Source of the DNA: Cryptomeria japonica
Lineage: Eukaryota; Streptophyta; Pinopsida; Cupressales; Cupressaceae
Length of the DNA: 64,000 bases
Assembly (NCBI RefSeq): GCF_030272615.1
Contig: NC_081406.1
Span: 264,645,192 to 264,709,191 of the forward strand
Direction: 5' to 3'
The notes under the pieces are model-generated. The model had not been told where the DNA came from and ran no database searches. It was given only the letters and a program-made list of their open reading frames with translations. The translations under genes and the position numbers were made by a program. Shown here piece after piece: positions 50,515 through 61,897 of this stretch. How positions within the stretch are numbered: position 1 is the stretch's first letter; every line of letters starts with the position of its first letter.

Positions 50515-50695
50515 TCTCTTAGTTGTTAAGCATCATTCTTGAAAATGCATTAAGCATGAACCACGTACGAAGTATATATATGTACTATTATTAGATCCTT
50601 CTTATTTAGTAGAATGCATTCAATCTTTACTTAATGATGAAACCTTGAGGTTCTATGAAGAGGTTCCTTCTGTCATATTTATGAGAGTGTTGTGA

Positions 50696-51060
50696 TTATT
50701 GGACTGGTTCCTCCACAAAACTCCATTCTTCAATTGTCCCCTCTTCTTTTGATGGGATTCTCTTATGGTCTCCTTCACCATATCTTTCTTTTTTTCTCAA
50801 GTTTCCTTTTGCTTTTTCATTGGATATTGCCTCTATTTTTCGTAGTTGGCCTCCACATATATGTCCTAGTTCCCATTTTTCTTTGCATTTATAACACAAG
50901 TTCTTTCTTTAAAGATTCCTTGCATTACATTTATGCCTGGGTGGCCATGGATATTTTCACATAAAAACACATCTTTCCCTCTTCTGTTTCATCTTGTTTA
51001 CAAGTGTGTCCTCTTTCCCATTTCTTCCTACAATAAAAAGATAGGCCTTTCTTTCTTAGT
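50696..51060 (-). pseudogene. Ty3/Gypsy gag relic with two W-type zinc knuckles
   Basis: The minus strand encodes CYKCKEKWELGHIC, the C-x2-C-x3-W-x2-GH-x-C knuckle typical of Ty3/Gypsy gag. A second copy upstream in another frame (CRKKWERGHTC) has a changed first half. The downstream part is Lys/Glu-rich. Only about 400 bp separate it from the putative pol end at 50237, so most of pol has been deleted. Stops and frame changes throughout. Confidence 0.68.
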
Positions 51061-54000
51061 TCTTCTCATTTGTCATGAGAGAGTTTCATATTCTTGTGAT
51101 TTTCATATACTGTAGTGACTAGATCATGAGTTTCCATGAGCCATAAAACATAAAATTTTGTCAAGGCATAAATAATTTTCAAGTCCAAAACTAGATAAAA
51201 CATCAAACTAGGTTACACATCTTAATCTTCTTCATTTTCTTTTTGTTGATCTTTCTAGTTCTTTTCTTCCTCTTCAACATCTCCCTCTTCATTAACCTTC
51301 TTCTTGCCCTTGTCTTTATTCACCTTCTTTGGCTTTGTTCAGCTATCCTGATAGGAGTCAAATGGCTATCCCAATGAGGGGGAAATTCTTTCCCAGCTAG
51401 TTGTATCATAGTTCTGATGTATAATTTCAAGGTCCCTGACTTCTTCATCCCTTCTCTTTTTATATTGATGTTCCTTGCACTACTTGTTTTGAAAATCAAT
51501 TGTACTCTTCCTAGAATTTCTTGTCAATCTGTCTTAGATCCCATGGCCAAAAGTTTGCTTCTTGTACATCTTCCTTATAAATTGGGGTCCCTCCTTCAAT
51601 CACATTCATGGACCTTTCAACCAGTAGCTTTAATGTGAAATCTATTTGTTCCACAATTAAGATCAAAGTGAGTCTACATATAAACTAAGTAAGAACCCTC
51701 ACTTTCCTTCGGTAGACATGCTCATTCCTTCTCTTCCATAGCAACCAATGGATGTTAGTAGACAACAAAAGCCAAAACAAATTAGAAACCTTATCCACAC
51801 CCGAAACAAAGCCCAAAAGAGTTTTAGACCAACAAGATTTAGTAATAGCCTTAGACCACATTTTTCTTATCCAATATTGCTAACATTCTCAAAAATGCTT
51901 TGTGTATGAGTAAGGATATTATACAAACCTTTAGCTTTAATCATGAGCAGAGGGACCCATCAGACCACTTAATTTTAGGGAGGAAGTCACTTTCATTAAC
52001 ATTCTTGATAGGTTGTTAATAAATTGAATATATTTAGTCAATGTAGAATAAGTTCTTTTACTCATAATACTCAAATTGAATTCTACCTAAAGTAGTTCCC
52101 AAGTTTTTAATTGACTATTTATGAACAATTTTTCTGTATCAGTCACTCCAAGAGAAACAATTCCTTGACAATGAAGATGTGGACTTACAACAATTAGAGA
52201 AACCTATAAAATATAAAATAAATGAATAAAAAACAAATAGACAAATACATGAAAGACACAATTTACCTTGTCTTTTACCTTCTCATCTCACGGATTGAGT
52301 GGAATTAGAGGTATCCTTACTCACTTGATTTTTTATTTTAGTGTTGTGTAGTTGGGAGGAATGTGGTTGCACAAAAAAGTAGCATGATATTGAGATTATG
52401 ATAGAGTGGATAAAAAACAAACAACATGTAGGTAGAATAAGTATGTATAGATAGAAAATCTTACAACATACATAGCGAAGAACGAGCTAACTGGTTAAAG
52501 GATCAACCTTTTGCGGGTAGCATTGATGAGTTTCCAGTTCTCATTAGAAGATAGAGTAGGAGAGGCCATTGTCAAACTATTTTTGTAGTTATCAACCACA
52601 CCCCCTCTAACAGTGAGGTAGTTCCAGATAGTTCCTTACATTTTTCATGTTTTATGTTAAGGTCTTTAGCTGGAAAACCATCTTCCTTTTCTACTATTTT
52701 TTTTGTCTATTGTGTTTCCTTGCACATTTACAAATATGCGTGAGAGTCATCTTGAACCAGTTCTAGGGAGGTATCTAGCAGAGGAAGCTTCATAACATTA
52801 GAGTTTGTGTTAATATGTTCCAAATATAAATGTAAATAAAAAATTGACAAATATACCTCAATTTTGAAATGCTTGGCATGAAGTTGCACACAAACCTTAA
52901 TGTTTCTAGAACATGTTAGTGTATGCTTTCATCATGGAAAAACATAATGTAGTTGATCATAACTGATGTAACAAAGTTGTATCTTTGAATGCCTTGTTCC
53001 TTGATTATAGATCTATGCTCAATTGATTTGAATTGCTTGATTGAAAAATTGGTAGATGTGGGCTGGAGTTGATAGGGGTTTAAAATGAGAAATAGACTTA
53101 TATCTATATGCATCTTGCACCTTTTCAAATTGAACTTTTGCAATAGTCCAAATTTGGAGAGGAAATTCCTACTCTTTGTGAATCCAACATTCATCTTTCA
53201 AATTTTAGGTCCAATTTCCATGAATAAGGGTTCCCAAGACCCTAGTCCTATAAAATTGAGCCATGAGGAACATCATGAATAAGCGAATGAACCAAATTTA
53301 TGGAAACATTCTCAAACCTAAGTACAATTAGGCATAAATAAGGCACAACCACTAAAGTGAGTCCAAACCTAGTGTATATTTATAAAGAGATACAACTTAT
53401 GATGCAATATTTAGCCCCCTCTTAGCAAGAGTATGAAATTATGCTCATGTACTCTTGGGAAAATATGGAGAAACCAAATATTCTTTCACCAAGATATTGA
53501 AGAGTCAAGATGACTATAAGTTTGGAAAGGTGGTAGCTCCCAAGACTTATGATATTGTTAATCTACAATATTGAGATAAAAGGGAAGTACAAAGTGAGTA
53601 ATATGAGTAACATTGGTAACACACATGGAGCATGCAAAACAGAAAGTTATGACATTTAGAACTAGTAAGATTCATATATTCTCACTAGGAACCGTATCAA
53701 AAAGACAAGGCATAAATCTAGGACTAGTAAGATCCTTATATAGTTACTAGGAGTCATGTCAAAGACACATATAAGCATGATACCCAAGTTAGTAAGATCC
53801 TCTAATACTTAGTCATAGATCGCATTCTAACAACAAATAGAGACCTAATTGTGAAAGTTTGAGGTCCATTGAGAAAAAAGTTGTCATATTGCCATGACAA
53901 CTTTTGCATTTCTTGTAGAAACCTCTTAAAAATATGGTTGGAAAGTTAGTTTATGGTGGTTTGAGTTTGTAACCGAATTGGATGGGAATAAATAGGCCTT

Positions 54001-55700
54001 TGGCATGCCATCCAAGAGTTTTGCTTAATGAAATTAGGGTTTTATGTGCATTTTTTGACGTTTCGATCTTATTCTCTTCATTTTTCATTGTGAAAATCAT
54101 CATAATTTGATGGGAAGTCGATTGGATGTGTTAGAGAAGTGAGTTAACTTCATTTTTTCTTTTTGTGGCATTGAATTTCATTGTGTTTTAAATTAGATAT
54201 CATAGTTTTTCCAAAAAATGTCAAAACCCTGCCTAGTGTTTACCGAGAGGAGTAAATAATGTACAGTTTGTTCTCCCATGCATATAAATTCATCAAAATG
54301 AGTGGGAAGACCTTTTTTCATGCTATGTATCATATTATGTTGTGTGCAGGGCTCCAAATTAGATTTGGTATGTTTGGGCATGAGGACAGTCTGATATCTC
54401 TATGTATCAGTTAGTAAAAGGCAGTAAGAGTGAAGAATTTGGTGGGAAGACCAAGCGATTGGTATTTTGAAGTGGTTGATGATAGATAAATGGGTGAGGG
54501 GACCCTATTCAACCTTCTGAAGGGTTTGTCGACCAAAACCAAATGAAATAGATTAAATTTCTATGACTGTCCTAAGGGTATTCATTGTCACAATCATAGT
54601 TTTACTAGTGATATTATTTTTGTTTTGACAGAGTTGTGTTTGTAAACCCAAGTGTGGACATGCAATGGAGTCATGAGATGTCTTAAGACTACATCAATAC
54701 TTAACAACAACAACATAGTATGTAGGAACCTAAAATATGAAAGGACTACATATTGGAAGGCGCGTGTGATGATACCATGAAAGGTATGATATTCCTATGT
54801 ATTGGACTGAGAAAACCAGTGAAAGACAAAAAATGCATTGAGAAGGCAAAAGGTTGAATTGCCTAATGTTTGTTGTTGAAGTGATGTGTGGGGACCCTGC
54901 CAAGTCAAATACCTTGTTGTAGTTTCAAAGGGTGGAAAAAGAATAAGCAGTTTAGTTACCGTCCTAATAGACCATCCATCATAACAATTATTACCAATAT
55001 TGATGTGTGTGTTGCAAACAAAGTTCTAGAGGAAGGCTCTTTCTATTGTAATACCAAGTGAGTGTTCATAGACCTTGTGTAGGGTCCTCCAAGCCTAGAG
55101 TAAGGAGTTTGAAGCCTACATACATTGATTTGGCCTTGTGGCCATCAATGAGTGCTGACCCAATAGGAGAAGTCTTGAGATTGACAATTTCAGAAGTGTG
55201 GCATTGTTGAGAGCCAACACTTATGTGTGAACCTCATCTTCACGTATTATGATTAGTTTCCATGATACTTGACCCTATCCTCATGGTTTTGGCTCAATTC
55301 ATATTAGTGTGTTTTTTTGAAGAAACATGATGTGAGAATTTTGATGCAAAGGCAAGGGTAGAACTCAGTATCTCATTTAGGACAACAACCACATTGATTA
55401 GGCAAGTCAGATAAGGTCTCTCCAATGTTTAGGATACTAAATTCACATTAGACACTCATGGATTACCCCAATTAGACATTAGTCAACTTAAGATATGATA
55501 CAAGGATTGCATACCACAAAGCCATTAGATATGTTTTGAGATGAAAAAGAAGAGTTAAATGGTTTTGGTTCAATGATGATAATTTCTATTTTCAAGTAAT
55601 TTAATTTGGTATATTATACTGAAACATGATTTCATAACTAACATTTCAACTTCTATATAACTAGTTCTATAGCCTGATTTTATTGCATGTGAAGAAAGAC
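51061..55700. other. No gene seen
   Basis: About 4.6 kb of AT-rich sequence. Parts such as 51230-51340 (Glu/Lys-rich on the minus strand) and 53930-54130 (a TATA-like aataaatagg followed by an attagggttt block) have the texture of retroelement leader or LTR sequence. No domain or repeat pair could be established. The main CACTA transposase (Transposase_21/TNP2 core) expected upstream of 55.7 kb was not found. Confidence 0.5.
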
Positions 55701-55711
55701 CATGTCAAACA

Positions 55712-56068
55712 ATATCAACGAACAAAACTTGTGATGACACGAAGAGAACTTGTGATTCTAGCATCACTGCAGTCTTTGAGGTGACAAATATTTCATCGAG
55801 AAATGACATACATACTCAACAGTCTCAAAATCGATACTATGGCATTTTGGATGATATACTTGAGTGTGACTTTAATTCCTTCAAATTAGTTTTGTTCGTC
55901 GTCAAATGGTTCAGGCTACAATTGAATAAAAATGATCATGATAGAACTGTTATTGAACATGATAATGGTTTTACAAAGAAGAAGAAGAAGAAGAAGAAGA
56001 AGAAGAAGCAGCCCTGTGTGATGTCGTCACCCTTGGTGGGAACAGATAAAGTAAAGGTAAGGAATTAA
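55712..56068 (+). pseudogene. CACTA transposase C-terminal exon (DUF4216-type)
   Basis: The frame reads KRTCDSSITAVFEVTNISSRND, then NRYYGILDDILECDF, LVLFVVKWFRL and VIEHDNGFT. This pattern (Y-Y-G..DI-E-D..F-K...LF...W...D..GFT) is that of DUF4216, found at the C-terminal end of plant CACTA TNP2/TNPD proteins. A pure AAG expansion (55976-56009) follows and inserts poly-Lys where the domain should continue. Possible splice donors (GTAAAG, GTAAGG) lie at 56048-56060. The rest of the transposase is missing upstream. Confidence 0.75.
55976..56009. repeat. (AAG)n microsatellite
   Basis: Eleven AAG units inside the DUF4216-type exon, encoding poly-Lys. Confidence 0.93.
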
Positions 56069-56419
56069 GATAATTGAATTACATGTGTAGGACCCTTAAC
56101 CCCTTTAACGAGGATCCTGCACAGTCTCATGGATGGACAGGTATAACTAGTCAATACACCCTATAGAAATAGTTTATTTTTTTAAAATTACTTGGAAAAC
56201 AAACTTCCTCAGTTTTTCAAACCTCAACATTAGCAACAAATCTAATATAGTTATCAACACTTGAGGCCCCAGTTGGACTTATTCCAATTTTAATCCCAAA
56301 AGCAACTTTAGGGTCGACTTCTTCATCAACATTACCCTCATTTGAAAAATTTCTCTCTCATTACCAATTAACTCTCTCATTTCATGGAGTGTAGGTACCC
56401 CCAAATAGGTATTTGTCAG
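56069..56419. other. Spacer or intron before the SET exon
   Basis: Ends in a plausible 3' splice site (tttgtcag, 56412-56419). On the minus strand a stretch around 56200-56345 is open in one frame (about 46 codons: VDEEVDPKVAFGIKIGISP) and looks protein-like, but it has no start and no recognised family. Confidence 0.4.
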
Positions 56420-57138
56420 ATTTGTCTTCGTCGAGAGAGGGAAATGAAGGAATAGAAAACAAAAGTGACACATGTAGTAGGTCTACAACAGGGAGATCAA
56501 CAAGAGGTCAAAAGATTAGAAGAAAATTCAATAAATGCATGAAATTTTTCCTTGCTCAAGGGGGGTCATGTTCTTATGATGATGACACCAAAGGCAACAT
56601 TGAGGTGCCACTGAGGTACAAACATCTACAGAAAACATGGGTGCCCAAGGAACTTCCTCCAATAAACACCGATTTTTATGTTAATGATAGGATATATCGC
56701 ATAGAACCTTCATCGTTACATGGTTTAGGCTAATTTTCCATGGACGGCATAAAGGTCTGTTACAAAAAATTTGTTGAATTGATGGAGTTTGTTGGACCTT
56801 GTTACAATTACAATAATTGGATGCAAATTGTTAAATATAAAAAAAGTATGCGTAGGTATGAACTGTCGGCAAATTATATACAACAGAAAGATAATGATCA
56901 AAGTAAACGAGTGGTTGTATCCATTGATGGTCGGCCAAGAGCAATAGGTAAAATTGTAGGTTTTATAAATAGTACATGACCTAAGTCAACTAATAAACAA
57001 CCCAATTGTATATTTGAGGTGCGTGAGGGAAATCATGTATTTATATGTGTGATAAAATCAATAAGTCCAAGCGAAGAGCTTCTAATCGATTACAGCTTGA
57101 ATCATATAGATACAAACAAAGTTAATATCATGGGGGTG
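56420..57138 (+). pseudogene. SET-domain exon of CACTA-associated gene
   Basis: First exon of a multi-exon gene; SET domains transfer methyl groups from S-adenosylmethionine to lysines, classically on histones. After a basic N-terminus, SET motifs occur in order: IEPSSLHGLG-FS (the N-terminal HG-G-F block, with TAA where Leu is usual), ELMEFVGPCYNYNNW, SMRRYELSANYI, then SIDGRPRAIGKIVGFINST (the Y/IDG...FIN block, with NST instead of the common NHSC), PNCIFE, and SPSEELLIDYSLN (the GEEL..DY block). Stops at 56731-56733 and 56977-56979 make it a pseudogene, but the frame is otherwise unbroken. The donor GTACGT follows at 57139. The next exon continues in phase 0. Confidence 0.78.
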
Positions 57139-57272
57139 GTACGTACTCTATACCATTTAAATTAACCAACCTCCAATTAATGAATCCAATATACCATTTT
57201 ATTAAGAATTTTTTTTGGTAAGTCTATTGGTTTAATTTCGCTAACGTTTTTTATATTTTTGCTTTGTCACAG

Positions 57273-59394
57273 GGCGACATGGATCCATCACATATCGCAA
57301 ACAGGGATGTAAGTCGCGACACTTCTACCAAGCAAGTAAACCTCATTGTAATTATACAAATTAGATAGAAGCAAACTGTTACATTATTATGTTCTTTTTT
57401 TCAGTGATTTAGGCTAATTTTGTAATTGTTAATGATATTCTTGACATAGACGGATGTTTGGGGAAAGGGAAAGGGAGCTGCAGTACCTGAGCACCTCTCT
57501 AGGGATGTGGAATCAATAGGATTAAGTGATGATGACCTTGAAAATTCCACACACCCTATGGAATTCATAAAAAATCCTCTTAGAAAAATTACTAAAGAGA
57601 TTGTTTCTTTGGCAGTCGTGCATCCTATGACTGATGAGATATGAGAGAGGGTGGAAGTATTGATTCAGACAGTAGAAAACTTGCAAGCAAGCAGTAATGA
57701 AAGCTTTAATTATAACAAAAGTTCAATAATGGTTTATATTTTATTCTCTTTTATGTCATTAACTAAAATATGTACCTGTTGTTTTTACAACAATTTATCC
57801 ACCCTCATGAAAGTCGTTGCCATGATCAGGGTGTTGCAGGTTCTTTAGGTGATGATGATTTTCTTGTATTATCGCTTGCTTGGATTATCACTCTGAGTAC
57901 CCAAAACACATCATACTTGATACTGTCAATCTTCAAAATAAAAGTTCATCCTTGTTTACAATTCTTGCACTTTTCATATATTTAATGTATTATTCTTCAG
58001 GTGTTGTTAATGTTCCTATGCAAATGTCATTGTCTCCTCGTCAGAGGTTAGTCGCACCTGTATTGCCGACTATAATGTCGGCAACATGTAGCATGCAAAC
58101 ATCCTCTACTGCACATCATATTGGCCTACTCACTATTGGTAGATCCCTCTTTTTCTCTATCTTATGTTATGTGTTTATTTCCCTTCAAGCATTCTTTCTT
58201 GGGGGCATTTCATAGTGGATTCATTTTTTGCAGGAGGAGATACACATGAGGATGCATCAGAGGCGACTATTGCTGATAACATACCATCATTTCCTAGATC
58301 TTCTCGTATTGCTAGTACGGGAACATTGCAGGCCACATTGGTGGTGAGCGACGAAGAAATGATTCCCTTAAAGATACAAAAGGTTCCAGGTACTTTAAAA
58401 TTATTATTATATATACTATAATTGTAATTTACTTTATGATCACTCATTTTGGACTAATGATCCCATGAATTTTTTGCAGGCAATGATATTTTTTATAAAC
58501 ATCTTAATGACGTTGCATTGCAGACATTTGGGCCCACCATACGTAAAAGGTGTACATCATATGTGAACTAACCCTAATCCACTATTTTGATTTCATATCA
58601 TTGCTAGAATAGTTTACCTTTGATCCATTTCTTGAACTGTAATAAATGTAGCTTCAGTTCATTTCTGAATCTAATAGGTTTGTTTTTTGCTTTAAAAGGT
58701 GGAATGACCAAGAAAAAAGGTTAAAAGATGAATTGACAAACCAAATAAGAGTGGTTTGGAAATGACACCTTTGACAAAACCAAGCTCCTTGAAAAAGATG
58801 GCACATATCTAAAGTATGTGAGGGACCAATACAGGACCCATTTAGAGAGGAACCTAAAGTACGAGCGTCCCCCCATGATTCCAAAGAGGGAGTGGAAGGA
58901 CCTGATTTTGGATACCAAGGAGAGAATTGAAAGGAAAAAAGGAAATACACCACCAAACGCCAGAAGAAGGTACGAGATACTATTAAGAATGTAATTATGT
59001 ACTAATTAATTACTCTTTATATTTATATAATCTAACATATTTCAAACTTTTTATAGACTGGGTGACACGTCAAAGGCAACCACGGCAAGACAAGAAAAGC
59101 AGGGGCAACACAAACTCGGCTCTGGTGGTTACATGAAACTTGTTGCACGAATTGTAAGTATCTCATGTAAACAAAATATTGCATCAAAATATTATAAATT
59201 GCAAACGATTTTTTTTTATCAAACAATGCAAGCAAAATTCACGGTACCAAGCAAAAATGCAGGGCTCTGAATTCAACAGAGCGCCCACAGAAGATGACAA
59301 GAGAATTGCCTACCAGCAAGGCTATTCAGTCGTGGTTGATCGGCTACAAGAATTGAGTGGGCATACACAATATTTGAGTGCATCCGTCACATAG
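57273..59394 (+). pseudogene. Downstream exons: Transposase_24-like part of the SET gene
   Basis: Proposed exons: 57273-57308, 57450-57693, 58001-58138, 58234-58389, 58480-58549, 58699-58969, 59057-59153, 59233-59394. All have GT and AG borders, and the phases agree at every junction if one extra base near 58758 is ignored. Exons 2-5 encode an acidic, Ser-rich linker. Exons 6-7 contain WNDTFDKTKLLEKDG, REWKDLILDTKE and a QHKLGSGGYMKL motif, the HxLGxGGY hallmark of plant En/Spm 'Transposase_24' (PF03004-type) proteins. Defects are one TGA in exon 57450-57693 and the one-base insertion. The TAG at 59392 is either the stop or a mutated CAG at an exon end. Confidence 0.7.
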
Positions 59395-59499
59395 GTAAAT
59401 ATGTTGAATGGAAATTGTTTCAAATTGAATACTTTACCAATAATCTAATTGATGTTGAGTTCCAACATAAAGTGACTATATTTGTTTTAAATAAGCAAG

Positions 59500-60182
59500 C
59501 AATGATAACAATGTGCATGACATTGGAATGCAGCCTGCTAATCGTGAAACACCACCTACACATGAAGGTCCGGATGTGCATCCCAGTATTGGAGGTATTC
59601 ATTTGCTATTTAAATTTATTTATGTAGTTAATACAATTAAACATCTTAATTTTTAATTACAGTAGTAATTAATGTAACCTTTTTTGTTAATATTTTAGAG
59701 CATGTAGTTGGTGGTGACCAAGTGGAGCATGATCTGGGTACACAACATCAGGAACGTGATGTTTCCCACTCAGGTAAAGAGGACCACTGTTATTCCTTTA
59801 AACAAATATAATTGCAATTGTTGTTCAGCATTAATGTAACCTTTAGTATTTCAACTCCAGATGATCTAGAGGGTGTTCATCATGTTGAGGTTGAGGCTAG
59901 AAAAAATGATGTGGCCCCATCAGGTAAAGAGCGCAACAATTATGCTCTCTAAATTAATGAAATACTTGTAACAGTTGTGAAAAATGTTTTGAATTTAACC
60001 CATTTCTTTGTTACTGCAGAGGACCCCCTTCGCTTCAATGTCCTCATCCTCAGTATAGGACTAGGCATACATCGATATCACGAGCAGAGGCCAGAACAAC
60101 TACAGAGGGGGTAAATGATGAAGAAACCAATGTTCCACTTAGTCTTTTCATAGCTTCAAAGAAAAAACAAAAAAAGAAATGA
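59500..60182 (+). pseudogene. Possible 3' exons of the same CACTA gene
   Basis: Three further stretches bounded by AG and GT (about 59698-59776, 59862-59921 and from 60020) read as acidic, His/Glu-rich peptide (GGDQVEHDLGTQHQERD, EGVHHVEVEARKND). The last one ends with a basic KKKQKKK tail and a TGA at 60180. An exon around 59500-59597 is also likely. Junction phases do not all agree, so this extension is provisional. Confidence 0.45.
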
Positions 60183-61280
60183 TTGTAATCTACCTTATTT
60201 GATAATCACTGATTTTTATGTGTTAGTGAATGTAATTATGTGTTAATTAATGGTTATGGATGATATGTGTTAATTAATATTGATGAATGTTGCGTGTTAA
60301 TTAATGTTAATCAGTGTTATGTGTTAATGAACGTTATGTGATATTAATGAATGAATGCTATATTTTATTAATGGTAGAAAGAATGAATGAATGAATGTTA
60401 TAAGATGTTAACGGGCAATTTAGAGTGATGTTAGGGGGGGTGAGGGGCCAAATGAGCTTCCACCTTCACATGATTGGCCCTGTTAAGTAGAGAATATTAA
60501 ACTATTCTCAAAACCAAGCGAAGCTCAACAAGATAACACACTTTTCAATATTTCATTATGTTGCACAATTAATCTTTTTGAATAATGTAGATTGAATCTT
60601 AATTGCAGGGTCCAACAGAGCCAACACGAACAACAACACCACAAGTTGTTGGGTATAATGAACTCCCATATTGTCTTGTATGTATACAAACAATATAAGT
60701 TTCTTCTAGTGTTGATATCTAAGGTGGGATTGCCAAAGATATGAATATGCCTCATCCTTGTAAGTTTTTTTTTTACTCATCATTTTATTTAGCATTTTGT
60801 TACTTCATGAATGAGATGTTTTCAGATGTCTATTCCATGAATACCTATCTATTGTATGCTTCATGATCTCGCTTCTGATTCAACTCTTTATATGTCCTAA
60901 AATTGTATGAGCCTAATAGCTTCTACTCTTGTTGATAGTTTGGTGGCTCTGAACAATGGCTCCTTTGAAGAAGCGTGATCCTTGTAATTTTGGCCTTCCA
61001 TGATGTGAAAAAGAGGTTATGTTATGAATAATGGTCCAGATGGTTTAGTTATTTCTTATTATGTTGAGTATGAGTAAATTTTGGCTTCCTTGGCTATGGT
61101 CACTATTTTGTACTAACTATTGTCATTTAGTGTGATTTGAGAATGTACTTCAAGTAATCATGAGGGTGGAAACAATATTCAAGTGTAAGGGGGTATGTAG
61201 CCTTGACCAAGGGATGAAAGTATCGGGAAAGTACAAGTGATTCATGTGTAGATCAATGTATCATTCACCTATTAATTCCT
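60183..61280. other. No gene seen
   Basis: Begins with an imperfect minisatellite of TGTTAATTAATG / TGTGTTAATGAA units (60220-60400), then AT-rich spacer with scattered short ORFs. No CACTA right terminus was found here. Confidence 0.6.
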
Positions 61281-61660
61281 AGCAACATTCCCAGATAAAC
61301 AAGCAAAGAGGTATGTTGAGTGCATATATACATTTTATGTTGCCATGATATAAGTAAGATATCAAACATGTAACATAGATTGATTTGCAATTTCATTCAT
61401 AAATATTAGATCTTCCTTGCAATTTCATTATTGGTATCTCCATCAATCATGTTGCTAAATGAAAATCCTAAGCAACATTCCCAAATAAACAAGCAAAGAG
61501 GTATGTTGAGTGCATAAATACATTTTATGTTGCCATGATATAAGTAAGATATCAAACATGTAACATAGATTGATTTGCAATTTCATTCATAAATATTAGA
61601 TCTTCCTTGCAATTTCATTATTGGTATCTCTATCAATCATGTTGCTAAATGAAAATCCTA
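61281..61660. repeat. 190-bp tandem duplication
   Basis: Copies at 61281-61470 and 61471-61660, starting agcaacattccca(g/a)ataa, nearly identical with only a few substitutions. Confidence 0.95.
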
Positions 61661-61897
61661 AACCTCTCTCATTGATGCATGGACATATAGAACGTTGTTA
61701 TTTCTACCCAAAGGATTGTAGGAATTGCTTTCAAAAACTATCAAAAAAAATTTAAACCTTAATAGTCCAAGAATCCCTAAATTCATTGGTGAGAGACCTT
61801 CTCAAGTGAAAAATTCTAGTGAAGGTTGTGTAACATTATTTTGAGAATGTATGGCAGTGCATGAAGGTTGTATAATAGTGTTGGGATAATTGACAGA

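Noticed and set aside
52490-52560. tRNA-like run (gttaaaggatcaacc)
   Set aside because: No cloverleaf, A/B boxes or acceptor stem could be drawn.
55300-55312. Another CACTAATA-like reverse end
   Set aside because: Eight-base match only and no target duplication or subterminal repeats.
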